Source: a virus
Reading direction: 5' to 3' (one strand)
Length of the DNA: 36,858 bases
Virus record (IMG/VR): IMGVR_UViG_3300047409_000809
Coordinates: 1 to 36,858 of that record
Part shown: positions 28,204 to 35,689 of the stretch, piece after piece
How the letters are laid out: each line of letters begins with the position of its first letter
Position numbering within the stretch: the first letter of the stretch is position 1
The notes under the pieces: model-generated
What the model was told of the DNA's origin: nothing
Seen by the model: only the letters and a program-made list of their open reading frames with translations
Databases searched by the model: none
Translations under genes and position numbers: made by a program

Positions 28204-28240
28204 GTAGGGTGGGCAAAGGCGTTTCAGCCGTGCCCACGCG
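28204..28240. repeat. Dispersed repeat, family E, copy 1
   Basis: GTAGGGTGGGCAAAGGCG followed by TTTCAGCCGTGCCCACGC; inverse halves GTGGGCA/TGCCCAC. It fills the gap between the tail tube and DUF3168 genes. A second copy is cut by the right edge of the window (36839-36858). This motif is very widespread between genes in Proteobacteria (from memory). Confidence 0.65.
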
Positions 28241-28247
28241 GATTTCG

Positions 28248-28649
28248 TCACGCGGAACCGTCCGGCTCGGTGAGCGCCCGGAACGTCATGGCGATGTGGC
28301 TGGTCAAGCCATCAGGGTCGCGGAGCGCCCGGGCATCCTGGAACTCGATGAGGACGAGCCGGTGCCCGTCGAGGACGAGCGCCGCGTCGTGCAGCGCGGA
28401 GCGGACCTGGTCGCCGATCCGCTTCGCCTCGGGGAAGCCGACCGCGCGCGACCAGACGTCGACCGCGAGGAACGACTCGGTCCCCTCGATGCAGTCGGCG
28501 AAGTCGCCGATCGACTGGCCCTCGCCGAGCGTGACCCGCGGAAACGGGTTGCTTGCCGGCACCTGGTCGAAGACGTTGCCGGCGGCGTCGGTCTGCCCGC
28601 GCAGCGCCGCGACGAACGCCTTCTGCAGCGCCAGGCTCGGATCAACCAC
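28248..28649 (-). CDS. DUF3168 family tail terminator / completion protein
   Basis: 133 residues. Begins DPSLALQKAFVAALRGQTDA, then VFDQVPASNPFPRVTLGEGQ and ESFLAVDVWSRAVGFPEAKR, ending SHIAMTFRALTEPD. This is the DUF3168 (GTA gp8-like) pattern. These proteins cap the tail tube at the head end. Overlaps the HK97-gp10-like gene by 8 bp. Confidence 0.85.
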   Translation of the reverse strand: MVDPSLALQKAFVAALRGQTDAAGNVFDQVPASNPFPRVTLGEGQSIGDFADCIEGTESFLAVDVWSRAVGFPEAKRIGDQVRSALHDAALVLDGHRLVLIEFQDARALRDPDGLTSHIAMTFRALTEPDGSA

Positions 28650-29022
28650 CCGCCGCCTCCTTCACCGCCTTCGAGGTCGCGCTGCGGATGCGCGTCTTGA
28701 ACTTCTTGCGGAGGAGCCGGTAAGCCGGAAAGAAGAACGGCTGCGCCGGCGCCTTGACCGTGCCGAACTCGAGGAACCGGGCATAGAACGCCTTGCCCTC
28801 GCCGGCGACGACCTCCTGCGACAGATCGTGCGCGCCGTCGCGGGCATGGATCGAATCGATCACAGTCCCGGTATGGCGGCTCCGCTCGGCCAGCGACTTC
28901 TGCGCCGAGACCAGTTCGCCGGCCGACTTGACCAGCGCCTCGCGCATGCGCGTCCGCGCCTTCTCCGGCATGGCCCGAAGCTTCGCCCGCAACCGATCGA
29001 GCCCCTGGACCGTGGCCGCCAT
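28642..29022 (-). CDS. HK97-gp10-like phage protein
   Basis: 126 residues. Helical start (GLDRLRAKLRAMPEKARTRM) and the diagnostic AFYARFLEFGTVKAPAQPFF followed by FPAYRLLRKKFKTRIRSA. HK97-gp10 family proteins sit at the head-tail interface or help tail completion. Starts at ATG 29022, just after the family A pair. Confidence 0.85.
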   Translation of the reverse strand: MAATVQGLDRLRAKLRAMPEKARTRMREALVKSAGELVSAQKSLAERSRHTGTVIDSIHARDGAHDLSQEVVAGEGKAFYARFLEFGTVKAPAQPFFFPAYRLLRKKFKTRIRSATSKAVKEAAGG

Positions 29023-29031
29023 TGCACCTCC

Positions 29032-29123
29032 GTAGGGCGGAATAGCCCGCTTCAGGGCGTATTCCGCCTACTTTCAGCCGAAGTAGGCGGAATACGCCGC
29101 GAAGGGCGGCTATTCCGCCCTAC
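29032..29123. repeat. Family A palindromes, second head-to-head pair
   Basis: Copies at 29032-29071 and, inverted, 29083-29123 separated by 11 bp. The second copy overlaps the end of the head-closure gene and supplies its TAG stop codon (29122-29120). With 24979-25076 this is the second BIME-like pair in the structural operon. Confidence 0.8.
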
Positions 29124-29452
29124 GCCGCCACGCCCGCTTCACAGAGCAGGTCGATGAACTGGCGCTTCTCGTCCGGGGTCACGGCGCGGATGTTGTAGAT
29201 CGCGCCGCGCGCGTCGGTGGCTCGCCAGCCCGTGGTGATGCGCAACGCCTCGCTCGACCGCCTGAGGGTGAGCACGACCGGCTGCCGCCCCTCGAGGCGC
29301 GCCGCGATCACGTCCTCGCCGCCGCGCAACGCCTTGAAGCCGGCCCACACCGTGAACTGGTCGACGAAGCCGGATTCCTCGTTGCCGTAACCGTCGGTGC
29401 CGGTGCCCCGCACCGCGAAGGTGATCCTCTCATTGAGCTTTCCGGCCGGCAT
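29120..29452 (-). CDS. Head closure / head-tail adaptor protein
   Basis: 110 residues. Begins MPAGKLNERITFAVRGTGTD, then FTVWAGFKALRGGEDVIAAR and RGAIYNIRAVTPDEKRQFID, the Phage_H_T_join (SPP1 gp16-like) pattern. It closes the head and docks the tail. Its stop lies within a repeat element, so the C-terminal Ala may be secondary. Confidence 0.85.
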   Translation of the reverse strand: MPAGKLNERITFAVRGTGTDGYGNEESGFVDQFTVWAGFKALRGGEDVIAARLEGRQPVVLTLRRSSEALRITTGWRATDARGAIYNIRAVTPDEKRQFIDLLCEAGVAA

Positions 29453-29648
29453 CCGCCACCTCTTCCCCGGTCCCGGTCGCGCCGAAGGCGGCGCTTCTCG
29501 CCTCTTCCGCCACGCCGGCGCGCACCGCCGCTTCGCCGCAAACCCGGCGAACGATCACTGCCTCGGGCCGCGGCCTGAACACGATCGCGACCCGCCCGGC
29601 CCGCTCCGGGATCCGCCAGCGGAACTCGCGGATGAACAGAACCCTCAT
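29430..29648 (-). CDS. Small phage hypothetical protein
   Basis: 72 residues from ATG 29648 (ATGA junction). The first half reads RVLFIREFRWRIPERAGRVA and VIVRRVCGEAAVRAGVAEEA, a short motif common beside connector genes in alphaproteobacterial phages. The second half (SAAFGATGTGEEVADAGRKA) is encoded by a family B palindrome and probably replaces the original end. Overlaps the head-closure gene by 23 bp. Confidence 0.6.
   Translation of the reverse strand: MRVLFIREFRWRIPERAGRVAIVFRPRPEAVIVRRVCGEAAVRAGVAEEARSAAFGATGTGEEVADAGRKAQ
29469..29506. repeat. Dispersed repeat, family B, copy 4
   Basis: Begins GGTCCCGGTCGCGCC and ends GCTTCTCGCCTCTT around GGCGC stems. It is translated as the C-terminus of the 29430-29648 gene. 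Confidence 0.7.
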
Positions 29649-30295
29649 GCGGCGGCCCTTGCCTCGAACCACTGCCGCTGCCGTGGCGTCATTTCCCACG
29701 GGCGCGGCTGGCCATGGAACGCGACGATCCGTGCACCGGCAGGCACCCGCTGCAGCGGGCGGCAATGCAGCTTGAAGCTGACCACCTTGCCCGGGTGCCT
29801 TTCCTGCCAGAGCTCGGGCATGATCGGTGCGTTGAACCGGATAAAGCCCTGATCGCCCCAACGCTCGGTCGTCCGGTACTCCCGCATGAAGCGCTCAGGC
29901 GCCTCGAGGAACGCCGCATAGATCGCCGAGAGGTCCCAGTCCCAGGCCATCACGCCGGAGCCGATGCGCTCGGCCGCCCAGAAATTCCTGAGCACTGTGA
30001 AGCGATGCCCGACGGCGATGTCGCCGAGGCGGCCGACCGCGATCGTGTCGAGGTCGAGATAGAGCACCGGTCCGCCAAACGTCCCCGGTGAAAAGAGCTC
30101 GAGCTTCGACCACCATCCCGGCCAGCCGTGCCTGAGCGGGATGACCCGGTCGACCGCGCTGCCGACGTCCATGTCGGAGAGGCAGACGAGCTGGTGCTTG
30201 ATGCCGAGGTGCCGCTTGACGCCGTCGGCGAGGCGGGCGACGTGCTCGGGGCGGTAGTCGCCGCCCGAGCGGAGGACGAAGGCGACGGTCAGCAC
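29645..30295 (-). CDS. Glycosyltransferase (GT-A, DxD type)
   Basis: 216 residues from GTG 30295, overlapping the FkbM gene stop by 7 bp. Pattern of phage/rhizobial GT8-like enzymes: LTVAFVLRSGGDYRPEHVAR, HQLVCLSDMDV, WPGWWSKLELFSPGTFGGPV, and the metal-binding LYLDLDTIAVG (DxD). Later GSGVMAWDWDLSAIYAAFLE and WGDQGFIRF. It transfers a sugar from a nucleotide donor; acceptor unknown. It is part of a three-enzyme island inside the head-tail module. A longer reading frame upstream is a shadow of the FkbM gene. Confidence 0.75.
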   Translation of the reverse strand: MLTVAFVLRSGGDYRPEHVARLADGVKRHLGIKHQLVCLSDMDVGSAVDRVIPLRHGWPGWWSKLELFSPGTFGGPVLYLDLDTIAVGRLGDIAVGHRFTVLRNFWAAERIGSGVMAWDWDLSAIYAAFLEAPERFMREYRTTERWGDQGFIRFNAPIMPELWQERHPGKVVSFKLHCRPLQRVPAGARIVAFHGQPRPWEMTPRQRQWFEARAAA

Positions 30296-30954
30296 GGCCG
30301 GAGCAACAGGTTCCGCCCGTCGAGCATGCCGGCGCGCCGGTACCCTTCGATCGACCCCATCACCGCCGCCGCCTCGCTTGGCCCGAGCGCCTCGCAGAGG
30401 ATCGCCGGCCGGCACCGCTTCAGCGTCTCGACGGCGCCGCGGAGGACCGCCGGCTCGCCGCGCTCGGTGTCGATCTTGATCGCGGTCACCTCGGCGAGCT
30501 CGAGCGAATCGATCGTCACGGTGCGGATCGGCAGCTTGACGCCCTTCAGGCGGATCAGGCTCGCCCCCGAGGTGAAGGGCACTTTCGGATTGTAGGTGAT
30601 CGTCGTCTCCCCGACGGCGTCGGCGACCGCGGCATCGGAGATCTCGACCTCGACCCGGTTGATCCCAGCATTCTCGACGAGCCGGGCGCGGTTGAACTCC
30701 ATCGGCTCGAAGGCGAGCACGCGGCAGCCGTACTTCGCGGCGGCGATCGAAAACAGCCCGGTATAGGCGCCGACGTCGAGGACGGTGCCGCCGCGCGCGC
30801 AGAGCTGCGCCCACTTGGCGAGGCTCATCGGCTCGAACGGCCCGCGTCCGGCGATCGAGCCGCAGATGCGGTCGCCGGCGAGGACGAGCTCGACGGCCAC
30901 CAGCCCGACGGCGAAACGCATGGTTTCCATCTTTCGGGCCGGGGGCTTCGGCAT
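30289..30954 (-). CDS. FkbM family methyltransferase
   Basis: 221 residues. SAM-binding motif I is GGTVLDVGAYTGLFSIAAA, motif II CRVLAFEPMEFNRARLVENA, and the family-specific IRTVTIDSLEL and AIKIDTERGEPAVLRGAVET follow. FkbM enzymes O-methylate sugars or hydroxyl groups on glycans and secondary metabolites. AGGTGA precedes ATG 30954. Sandwiched between two glycosyltransferase genes, it may methylate the sugar they add; that is inference. Confidence 0.85.
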   Translation of the reverse strand: MPKPPARKMETMRFAVGLVAVELVLAGDRICGSIAGRGPFEPMSLAKWAQLCARGGTVLDVGAYTGLFSIAAAKYGCRVLAFEPMEFNRARLVENAGINRVEVEISDAAVADAVGETTITYNPKVPFTSGASLIRLKGVKLPIRTVTIDSLELAEVTAIKIDTERGEPAVLRGAVETLKRCRPAILCEALGPSEAAAVMGSIEGYRRAGMLDGRNLLLRPC

Positions 30955-30971
30955 CGTTCACCTATCGAGCG

Positions 30972-31790
30972 TCATTGAGCCGCGGGCTGGCCCGCTACCG
31001 GCGGCCGCGCCGTCTCGGGTGCCGGCGCCGGCACGTAGACGATCTGCGGGGCGGCCACGGGTGCCTTGGTGGCCGACGAGATGAAGGCGTAGCCGCCGAA
31101 GAGGAGGCCGGCCGCCGCCACTATGACACCCCAGAACTGGCCGATCCCCTCGGACTTGCCGGTACCCGTCGCCTGGTTGCGCGCCAGCGTCTCGACGAGC
31201 AGGGTGAGCTTGTCCATTTGCGGGTCGACGACGGTCTGCTTGCCCTTGCCCTCGGACGACGACAGCTCGAGCGCCGAGAGCCGCTTGTTGACGTCGGTGT
31301 AGGCCGCCGAGTTGCGCGCCTCCGCCGCGGTCGCCGTATCCGACACCTTCTTGTCCAACGTGGACGCAAGGTCTGTCGTCTGCTTCGCAAGGACAGTGAT
31401 CGCCGTGTTGGCCGCGACTGCTGTCTTGGCGACCTCCTCGCGGTCGACCTGCCGGATGCTGTCCAGCCGGCCCGACTCGGCGTGCTGGATCTTCTCCTGA
31501 TACCCTTCCCGAAGCCTTCCTATCTCGTCCTGGTGCTTCGCGCGCTCCTCGGCGATCTCTTTCAGATGCGCGATCTTCGCTTCGGTCAGTTCCTTGGAGG
31601 CGGCCCGAAGATCATCCTGGCGTCGCGCCTCGGCAATCGTGAGGTCCTTGACGTTCTGCGTCGGGTCTATCGTCGGGCCGCCGCCGGCGTCGACAGGGAG
31701 ACCCCGCGCCGGCACCTTTTCGTGGTTGTCACCGAACTGGTTCACCCTCGCTGACGTGGCCGCCATCGTTGTCCGCCCGGATTTCGTCAC
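30972..31790 (-). CDS. Coiled-coil protein with C-terminal membrane helix
   Basis: 272 residues from GTG 31790 (GTGA junction); ATG 31766 is an alternative. A long coiled coil (about residues 50-190: TIAEARRQDDLRAASKELTE, AHLKEIAEERAKHQDEIGRL) is followed by one transmembrane helix (FWGVIVAAAGLLFGGYAFIS) and a Pro/Ala-rich tail. No family recognised. Its place between glycosyltransferase and FkbM genes is odd for a membrane protein; anchoring the island enzymes or an exclusion role are guesses. Confidence 0.6.
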   Translation of the reverse strand: MTKSGRTTMAATSARVNQFGDNHEKVPARGLPVDAGGGPTIDPTQNVKDLTIAEARRQDDLRAASKELTEAKIAHLKEIAEERAKHQDEIGRLREGYQEKIQHAESGRLDSIRQVDREEVAKTAVAANTAITVLAKQTTDLASTLDKKVSDTATAAEARNSAAYTDVNKRLSALELSSSEGKGKQTVVDPQMDKLTLLVETLARNQATGTGKSEGIGQFWGVIVAAAGLLFGGYAFISSATKAPVAAPQIVYVPAPAPETARPPVAGQPAAQ

Positions 31791-32590
31791 TTGGCCCAGC
31801 GGTGCGAGGCGTAGTTCTTGTGGCTGGCGATGCGGTACGCGACCGGGTCACCAGCCGGCACGTACTTCTCCGGCGTGAAACCCGCCGCGATCGCCTCCTC
31901 GAGGAGCCCGTCGAACAGCGCCTGCAGCTCCGGCCGCCAGTGCGGCAAGACCCTGCCGTCGAACCAGTGCCGCTGCCCGGCCGCGGCGAGCCGGGGCAGG
32001 GCATGCCTGAGGTGCGGCTGGTGCGCCTCCGACGAGTAGTGGATGATCTTGATCCTGGGGTCGCCGAGGTCGGTGAAATCCTCGCCGTCGATGCAGTTCC
32101 AGTGGCCCTGGAAGGCCTGCACCAGGCGCGGGTTCTTGCGGTAGAACTCGGTCATCGAGCGGTGCGACCCGGGCCTCGCCCTGAGCACCGATATCGGCTC
32201 GACGAACTTCGCCGCCGCGGCGCAGTCCCACAGCGACACGCAATAGCGCCAGCTCTCGGCGCCGCCCTTGGCCAGCACCACCTTGCCGGCGGGGATCTCC
32301 TGCCGCCACAGCTCGGCGATGTCGGCCCGCGCGATCACGTCGGAATCCATGTAGATCGCGCGGCCCTCGAAGCCGGACAGCTCCGGTACCGCCCAGCGGA
32401 ACCCCGAGAATGGCGTCGACCAGAGCTCGGTCCGCCAGCCCTGGAAAGGGCTGTCCGCGTCACGGCTCTGCCGCATCCAAATGATCTCGACCGGCAGCGA
32501 GGCGAACTTCCGCAGCGTGTACTCGAGCACGGCCTGGCTCTCGGCATCCTCGCCGTTCGGCGCACAGCCGGCGAAGACCCGGACCGTCAC
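31787..32590 (-). CDS. Glycosyltransferase (GT8-like)
   Basis: 267 residues from GTG 32590 (GTGA junction with the connector gene). Reads VRVFAGCAPNGEDAESQAVL and YTLRKFASLPVEIIWMRQSR, then FEGRAIYMDSDVIARADIAE, whose DSD is the metal-binding motif of GT-A enzymes. Further on are FQGHWNCIDGEDFTDLGDPR and IKIIHYSSEAHQPHL, typical of GT8-like proteins that act on glycans or proteins. Acceptor unknown. Distinct in sequence from the second glycosyltransferase at 29645. Confidence 0.8.
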   Translation of the reverse strand: MTVRVFAGCAPNGEDAESQAVLEYTLRKFASLPVEIIWMRQSRDADSPFQGWRTELWSTPFSGFRWAVPELSGFEGRAIYMDSDVIARADIAELWRQEIPAGKVVLAKGGAESWRYCVSLWDCAAAAKFVEPISVLRARPGSHRSMTEFYRKNPRLVQAFQGHWNCIDGEDFTDLGDPRIKIIHYSSEAHQPHLRHALPRLAAAGQRHWFDGRVLPHWRPELQALFDGLLEEAIAAGFTPEKYVPAGDPVAYRIASHKNYASHRWAK

Positions 32591-33189
32591 AGGAAGATCC
32601 GGTGCGGCCCTAGGAGCTGCTCGACCGACATGGGCACGTCGGCGATCTGCCCGGGCACGATCGGCTCGCGGTAATCGTACCAGTGCGCCACCAGGATCTT
32701 CGCCGCCGTCTTGACGTCGTCGGGCACGTTGGCGGCGCCCTCGCCCTCGGATCCGCCGGAGCCGCCCGACACGCCGGGCTCGTATCCCGCCACGAAGAGG
32801 ACGCGGACCGCGTTGGCGGTGCACAGCGTCGCCGGCCAGCCGTCCGCCGTCGGAATGATCCAGCCGGGCTCGCTGACGTCGTCGACGTAGTAGCCGACGC
32901 TCGGCAGGACCTGCTCGACCCCGTCGCCGTCGACATAGCCGACCGAGACGACCTCGTTCAGCGGTGCGACCGGCAGCTGCAGCTCGCGCGCCGGGAAGGC
33001 GTCGAGCACCAGCTCCCAGGTGGTCAGGGTGAACGACCGGTTCAGCCGCCGGCCGATGTGCTCCCGCGCCGCCCGCACGAGGCCCCGGATCAGCTCGTCG
33101 TCGTCGGCCGTGTCGACCCGCGCATAGGCCTTGGCTTCGTCGAGCGAGACCAGCTCAGTTGCGGGCGATGTGACGATCCTGAGTGCCAC
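32587..33189 (-). CDS. Head-tail connector protein (gp6-like)
   Basis: 200 residues from GTG 33189 with GGAAGG upstream. Diagnostic start LRIVTSPATELVSLDEAKAY and ADDDELIRGLVRAAREHIGR, then YREPIVPGQIADVPMSVEQL near the end, as in Phage_connect_1 (HK97 gp6-like). It forms the ring beneath the portal. A Gly/Ser-rich insertion lies about residues 150-162. A much longer frame upstream is a shadow of the repeat gene. Confidence 0.88.
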   Translation of the reverse strand: MALRIVTSPATELVSLDEAKAYARVDTADDDELIRGLVRAAREHIGRRLNRSFTLTTWELVLDAFPARELQLPVAPLNEVVSVGYVDGDGVEQVLPSVGYYVDDVSEPGWIIPTADGWPATLCTANAVRVLFVAGYEPGVSGGSGGSEGEGAANVPDDVKTAAKILVAHWYDYREPIVPGQIADVPMSVEQLLGPHRIFL

Positions 33190-34264
33190 TGCGGTGCTGC
33201 CCTTCCTGGACGTTGACCCGGTCGCCGGCCGCGCCGAGCGCCACCAGTCGTGGTGCCGCCCGCCTGAGCCGGAGCGCGAACACCGGGAGGGCCTGGTCGG
33301 CTTCCGCGGCGAGCCCGGCCGGATGCGTCTTGATGAACGCCACCGGCAGGGCGGTGTCGGTCTCCCGCGCCATGCCCTGGGGCACGGCGACCGTGAAGGC
33401 GATGTCCGCCTCGATCGCCAGTCCGGCGACGTGGATCCTCGCCGGCGGCGCCGGCGGCGCGGTGTCGTTCTCCTGGGCAAGCCCGAGGAAGGCCCGCTTG
33501 GCGTGTCCCACCGCGGTCGCGGTATCGGTCTCGCCGGTGACCGCGGTCGTGCGGCCCTTGCCGGCCCGCGCCGGGAACGCCGCATCGGTCTCGGCCGCAA
33601 GCCCGATCGGCTGCGTCCGCACCGGTCGCGCGGCCAGCGCGGTATCGGTCTCGACCGCGACGCTGATCCGGCCGGGGATGGTGACCGAGGTGACCTCGTC
33701 GGTCTCGAGAGCGAGGTCGACGGCACGGACCCGGACCGCGCGCATCGCGAAGGCGCTGTCCGCCTCCGTGGCGAGCCCGGCGACGTGGGTCCGGAGCGGC
33801 CGCGCGGCGAGCGCCGCATCGCTCTCGTCGGCGAGACCGGCGACGCGCGACAGGCTGTGGCCGACCGCCTCGGCGCTGTCGCTCTCCGCGGCCGTCCCGA
33901 CCGGGATCGTGCGGACCGGCCGGGCTGCCGGCGCCGTATCGGCCTCGTCCGCCAGCCCGACCGGGCGGACCCGGCTGTGCGTGACGGCGTCGGCGCTGTC
34001 CGTCTCGACTGCCGCCCCGGCCGCATGCACCCGGGCAGGCGGCGCGGCGAGAGCGGCATCGGTCTCGCCGGCAAGACCGATCGCCCGGGTCCGGAGCGGC
34101 CTCGCGAGGAGACCGCTGTCAGCCTCGGCGGCAAGGCCGATCGTGCGCGCGTGGCTGTGGCTGACCGCCAGCCCGGCGTCGGTCTCGGTCGCGAGCCCGA
34201 CCGCAATGATCCGGAGCGGCCGCGCGACGGGATAGCCGAGCGGCCCGAGCCTGGTGAAGGCCAC
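33155..34264 (-). CDS. Tandem 20-residue repeat protein
   Basis: 369 residues. About residues 14-335 are ~16 units of 18-21 residues with core RxxxVGLAxETDxALAxRP; examples are RTRAIGLAGETDAALA, RTQPIGLAAETDAAFP and RIHVAGLAIEADIAFT. The unit is 60 bp at DNA level but diverged, so repeats are not recent. Regular beta-strand/turn spacing suggests an elongated beta-solenoid or fibre. It lies between capsid-side genes and the connector, so a head fibre or decoration protein is plausible. Overlaps the connector gene by 35 bp. Confidence 0.75.
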   Translation of the reverse strand: MAFTRLGPLGYPVARPLRIIAVGLATETDAGLAVSHSHARTIGLAAEADSGLLARPLRTRAIGLAGETDAALAAPPARVHAAGAAVETDSADAVTHSRVRPVGLADEADTAPAARPVRTIPVGTAAESDSAEAVGHSLSRVAGLADESDAALAARPLRTHVAGLATEADSAFAMRAVRVRAVDLALETDEVTSVTIPGRISVAVETDTALAARPVRTQPIGLAAETDAAFPARAGKGRTTAVTGETDTATAVGHAKRAFLGLAQENDTAPPAPPARIHVAGLAIEADIAFTVAVPQGMARETDTALPVAFIKTHPAGLAAEADQALPVFALRLRRAAPRLVALGAAGDRVNVQEGQHRSGTQDRHIARN

Positions 34265-34265
34265 G

Positions 34266-34838
34266 TCAGATCACGCTGAACTTGTCACCGGTCGCCGGCG
34301 CCGCCGGCAGCGCGGCGACGGTGAAGGTCGGCGCCGCGGCATTCGAGCTCGCCGAGATCGGTGACGACGCCCCGCGCAGCGCCGCCGTGGTGGTGTCCGA
34401 ATCGAACAGGACGACCCGGCCGACGAACTGGTTCGCCACGCCACCGGCCGGCTGGAACGACGAGGTCGGCAGCGACGTGGTCGAGGAACCCGCCGCCACG
34501 GTGCCGCGCCCGATCGACGGCGAGGTCCCGCCGGTCTGGATGGCGATGATCTGGTCGCACCACTCGGCGCCGGCGGCATCGGAGAAGACGACGACCAGGT
34601 TGTCGCCGTTCGTCTCCGCCTGGCTGAAGACGCACTTGACCGCCTTACCGGCCGCCGGCGTCACGACCGGCAGGGTGGCGAGGTTGTTGAAGGCGCCGCC
34701 GTCGATCGAGATCTTGACGTCGCCGGCGGCAAGCGTCGGGTTGGCCTGGAACGTCGACGGCGTGGCCTGGCTGACCAGCGCGACGTAGAAGGTCGCGCCG
34801 TTCGGGTCGTTCTTGATGACGGGGATCTGCGTCGTCAT
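34266..34838 (-). CDS. Hypothetical virion-associated protein
   Basis: 190 residues. Beta-rich, few Cys, Ser/Thr/Ala-rich C-terminus (ISASSNAAAPTFTVAALPAA). Segments TFQANPTLAAGDVKISIDGG and FNNLATLPVVTPAAGKAVKC, NLVVVFSDAAGAEWCDQIIA resemble the receptor-side domains seen in phage fibre or head-fibre proteins in which a polymer-like insertion is given. Function not established; it is one base from the repeat protein gene and likely acts with it. Confidence 0.6.
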   Translation of the reverse strand: MTTQIPVIKNDPNGATFYVALVSQATPSTFQANPTLAAGDVKISIDGGAFNNLATLPVVTPAAGKAVKCVFSQAETNGDNLVVVFSDAAGAEWCDQIIAIQTGGTSPSIGRGTVAAGSSTTSLPTSSFQPAGGVANQFVGRVVLFDSDTTTAALRGASSPISASSNAAAPTFTVAALPAAPATGDKFSVI

Positions 34839-34871
34839 TCGTCAGCTTTCCCGGACCGGCCCAGTGGTTCT

Positions 34872-35162
34872 CTAGGCGTAGGTCAGCACGTCCGTCGGCT
34901 GCGCGGTGATGGCCGCGATCAGGGCGTTGTTGGTGCCGGCGTCGGCGGTCGCCGCCGGCGCATCGGTGAAATCGCAGCCCACAACCTGTCCAGCTGGGAT
35001 AGTGGCGAACCACCAGAACGGATGGCCTAGGGGCACGAGCACCTTGACGTAGCTGCCCTGGTTGCCGGCCGGCGTGGTGAACGTGATCAACCGCGTCTCT
35101 GGCACGCCGTCGACCATGATTTCCTTCTCGCAGAGCACCTTGCCCATATTCGTGTTTCCCAT
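34872..35162 (-). CDS. Small hypothetical phage protein
   Basis: 96 residues from ATG 35162. Beta-rich with LITFTTPAGNQGSYVKVLVP and GHPFWWFATIPAGQVVGCDF. Compact, no membrane segment. In the capsid-side cluster it could be a decoration or fibre-base protein, but no family is recognised. Confidence 0.55.
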   Translation of the reverse strand: MGNTNMGKVLCEKEIMVDGVPETRLITFTTPAGNQGSYVKVLVPLGHPFWWFATIPAGQVVGCDFTDAPAATADAGTNNALIAAITAQPTDVLTYA

Positions 35163-35164
35163 GG

Positions 35165-35686
35165 TTAGGCGACCCGCTTGATTTCGACCGAGAGGTTCGT
35201 GGCGTCGGCGGGCGCGCCGGTGAAGTCGACAGTCGAGACGACGAAGTAGTCGAGAAACTTGTCCGCCTCGCGCACGAAGCCGCGGACATCGCCGTTGTCG
35301 TAGACCAGCGCGAAATAGTCGGTGTCGGCCTGCGGCTCGGCAAAGAAACACCAATACTGGCCGACGTCGAAACGAAATGCGGCGGCGAGGCGCGCGGTCA
35401 TGTCCATCCCGCTGATGTCACCATCGGCAACGCTCATGCGGGCGACGGCGTAGATCATCACGGAGCGTGAATCCGGCTCGGGAGACGGATCGGGCTCCGG
35501 TTCCTCGATCGAGAATTCGCCGGAGTGGTATTTCACGACCGCCTCGACCAGCGGAATTTCACGGGGAGCCGGCTGGCCCTCCGATGTTTCGTGATCGGCC
35601 AGGGCTTGGGTGAAGGCCGCGATGCGCGCCGCGAAAGCGGGCTCGCCACCCAAACGGTCGATTGTCGCGCGGGGTATCGCGAGCAT
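35165..35686 (-). CDS. Hypothetical phage protein
   Basis: 173 residues. A helical start (AIPRATIDRLGGEPAFAARI), an acidic Pro linker (EEPEPDPSPEPDS) and a beta-rich C-terminus (QYWCFFAEPQADTDYFALVY, DNGDVRGFVREADKFLDYFV). No family recognised. Separated by two bases from the next gene. Confidence 0.55.
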   Translation of the reverse strand: MLAIPRATIDRLGGEPAFAARIAAFTQALADHETSEGQPAPREIPLVEAVVKYHSGEFSIEEPEPDPSPEPDSRSVMIYAVARMSVADGDISGMDMTARLAAAFRFDVGQYWCFFAEPQADTDYFALVYDNGDVRGFVREADKFLDYFVVSTVDFTGAPADATNLSVEIKRVA

Positions 35687-35689
35687 TGC

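Noticed and set aside
29645-30961. 438-residue single glycosyltransferase gene
   Set aside because: The N-terminal half is an out-of-frame shadow of the FkbM gene; conserved sequence begins at GTG 30295.
32587-34206. 539-residue connector with long N-terminal extension
   Set aside because: The first ~340 residues are a Ser/Arg/Pro-rich shadow of the repeat protein; the connector starts at GTG 33189.
33190-34220. Recent tandem DNA duplication or CRISPR-like array
   Set aside because: The 60-bp period is coding, the units are strongly diverged, and there are no unique spacers.
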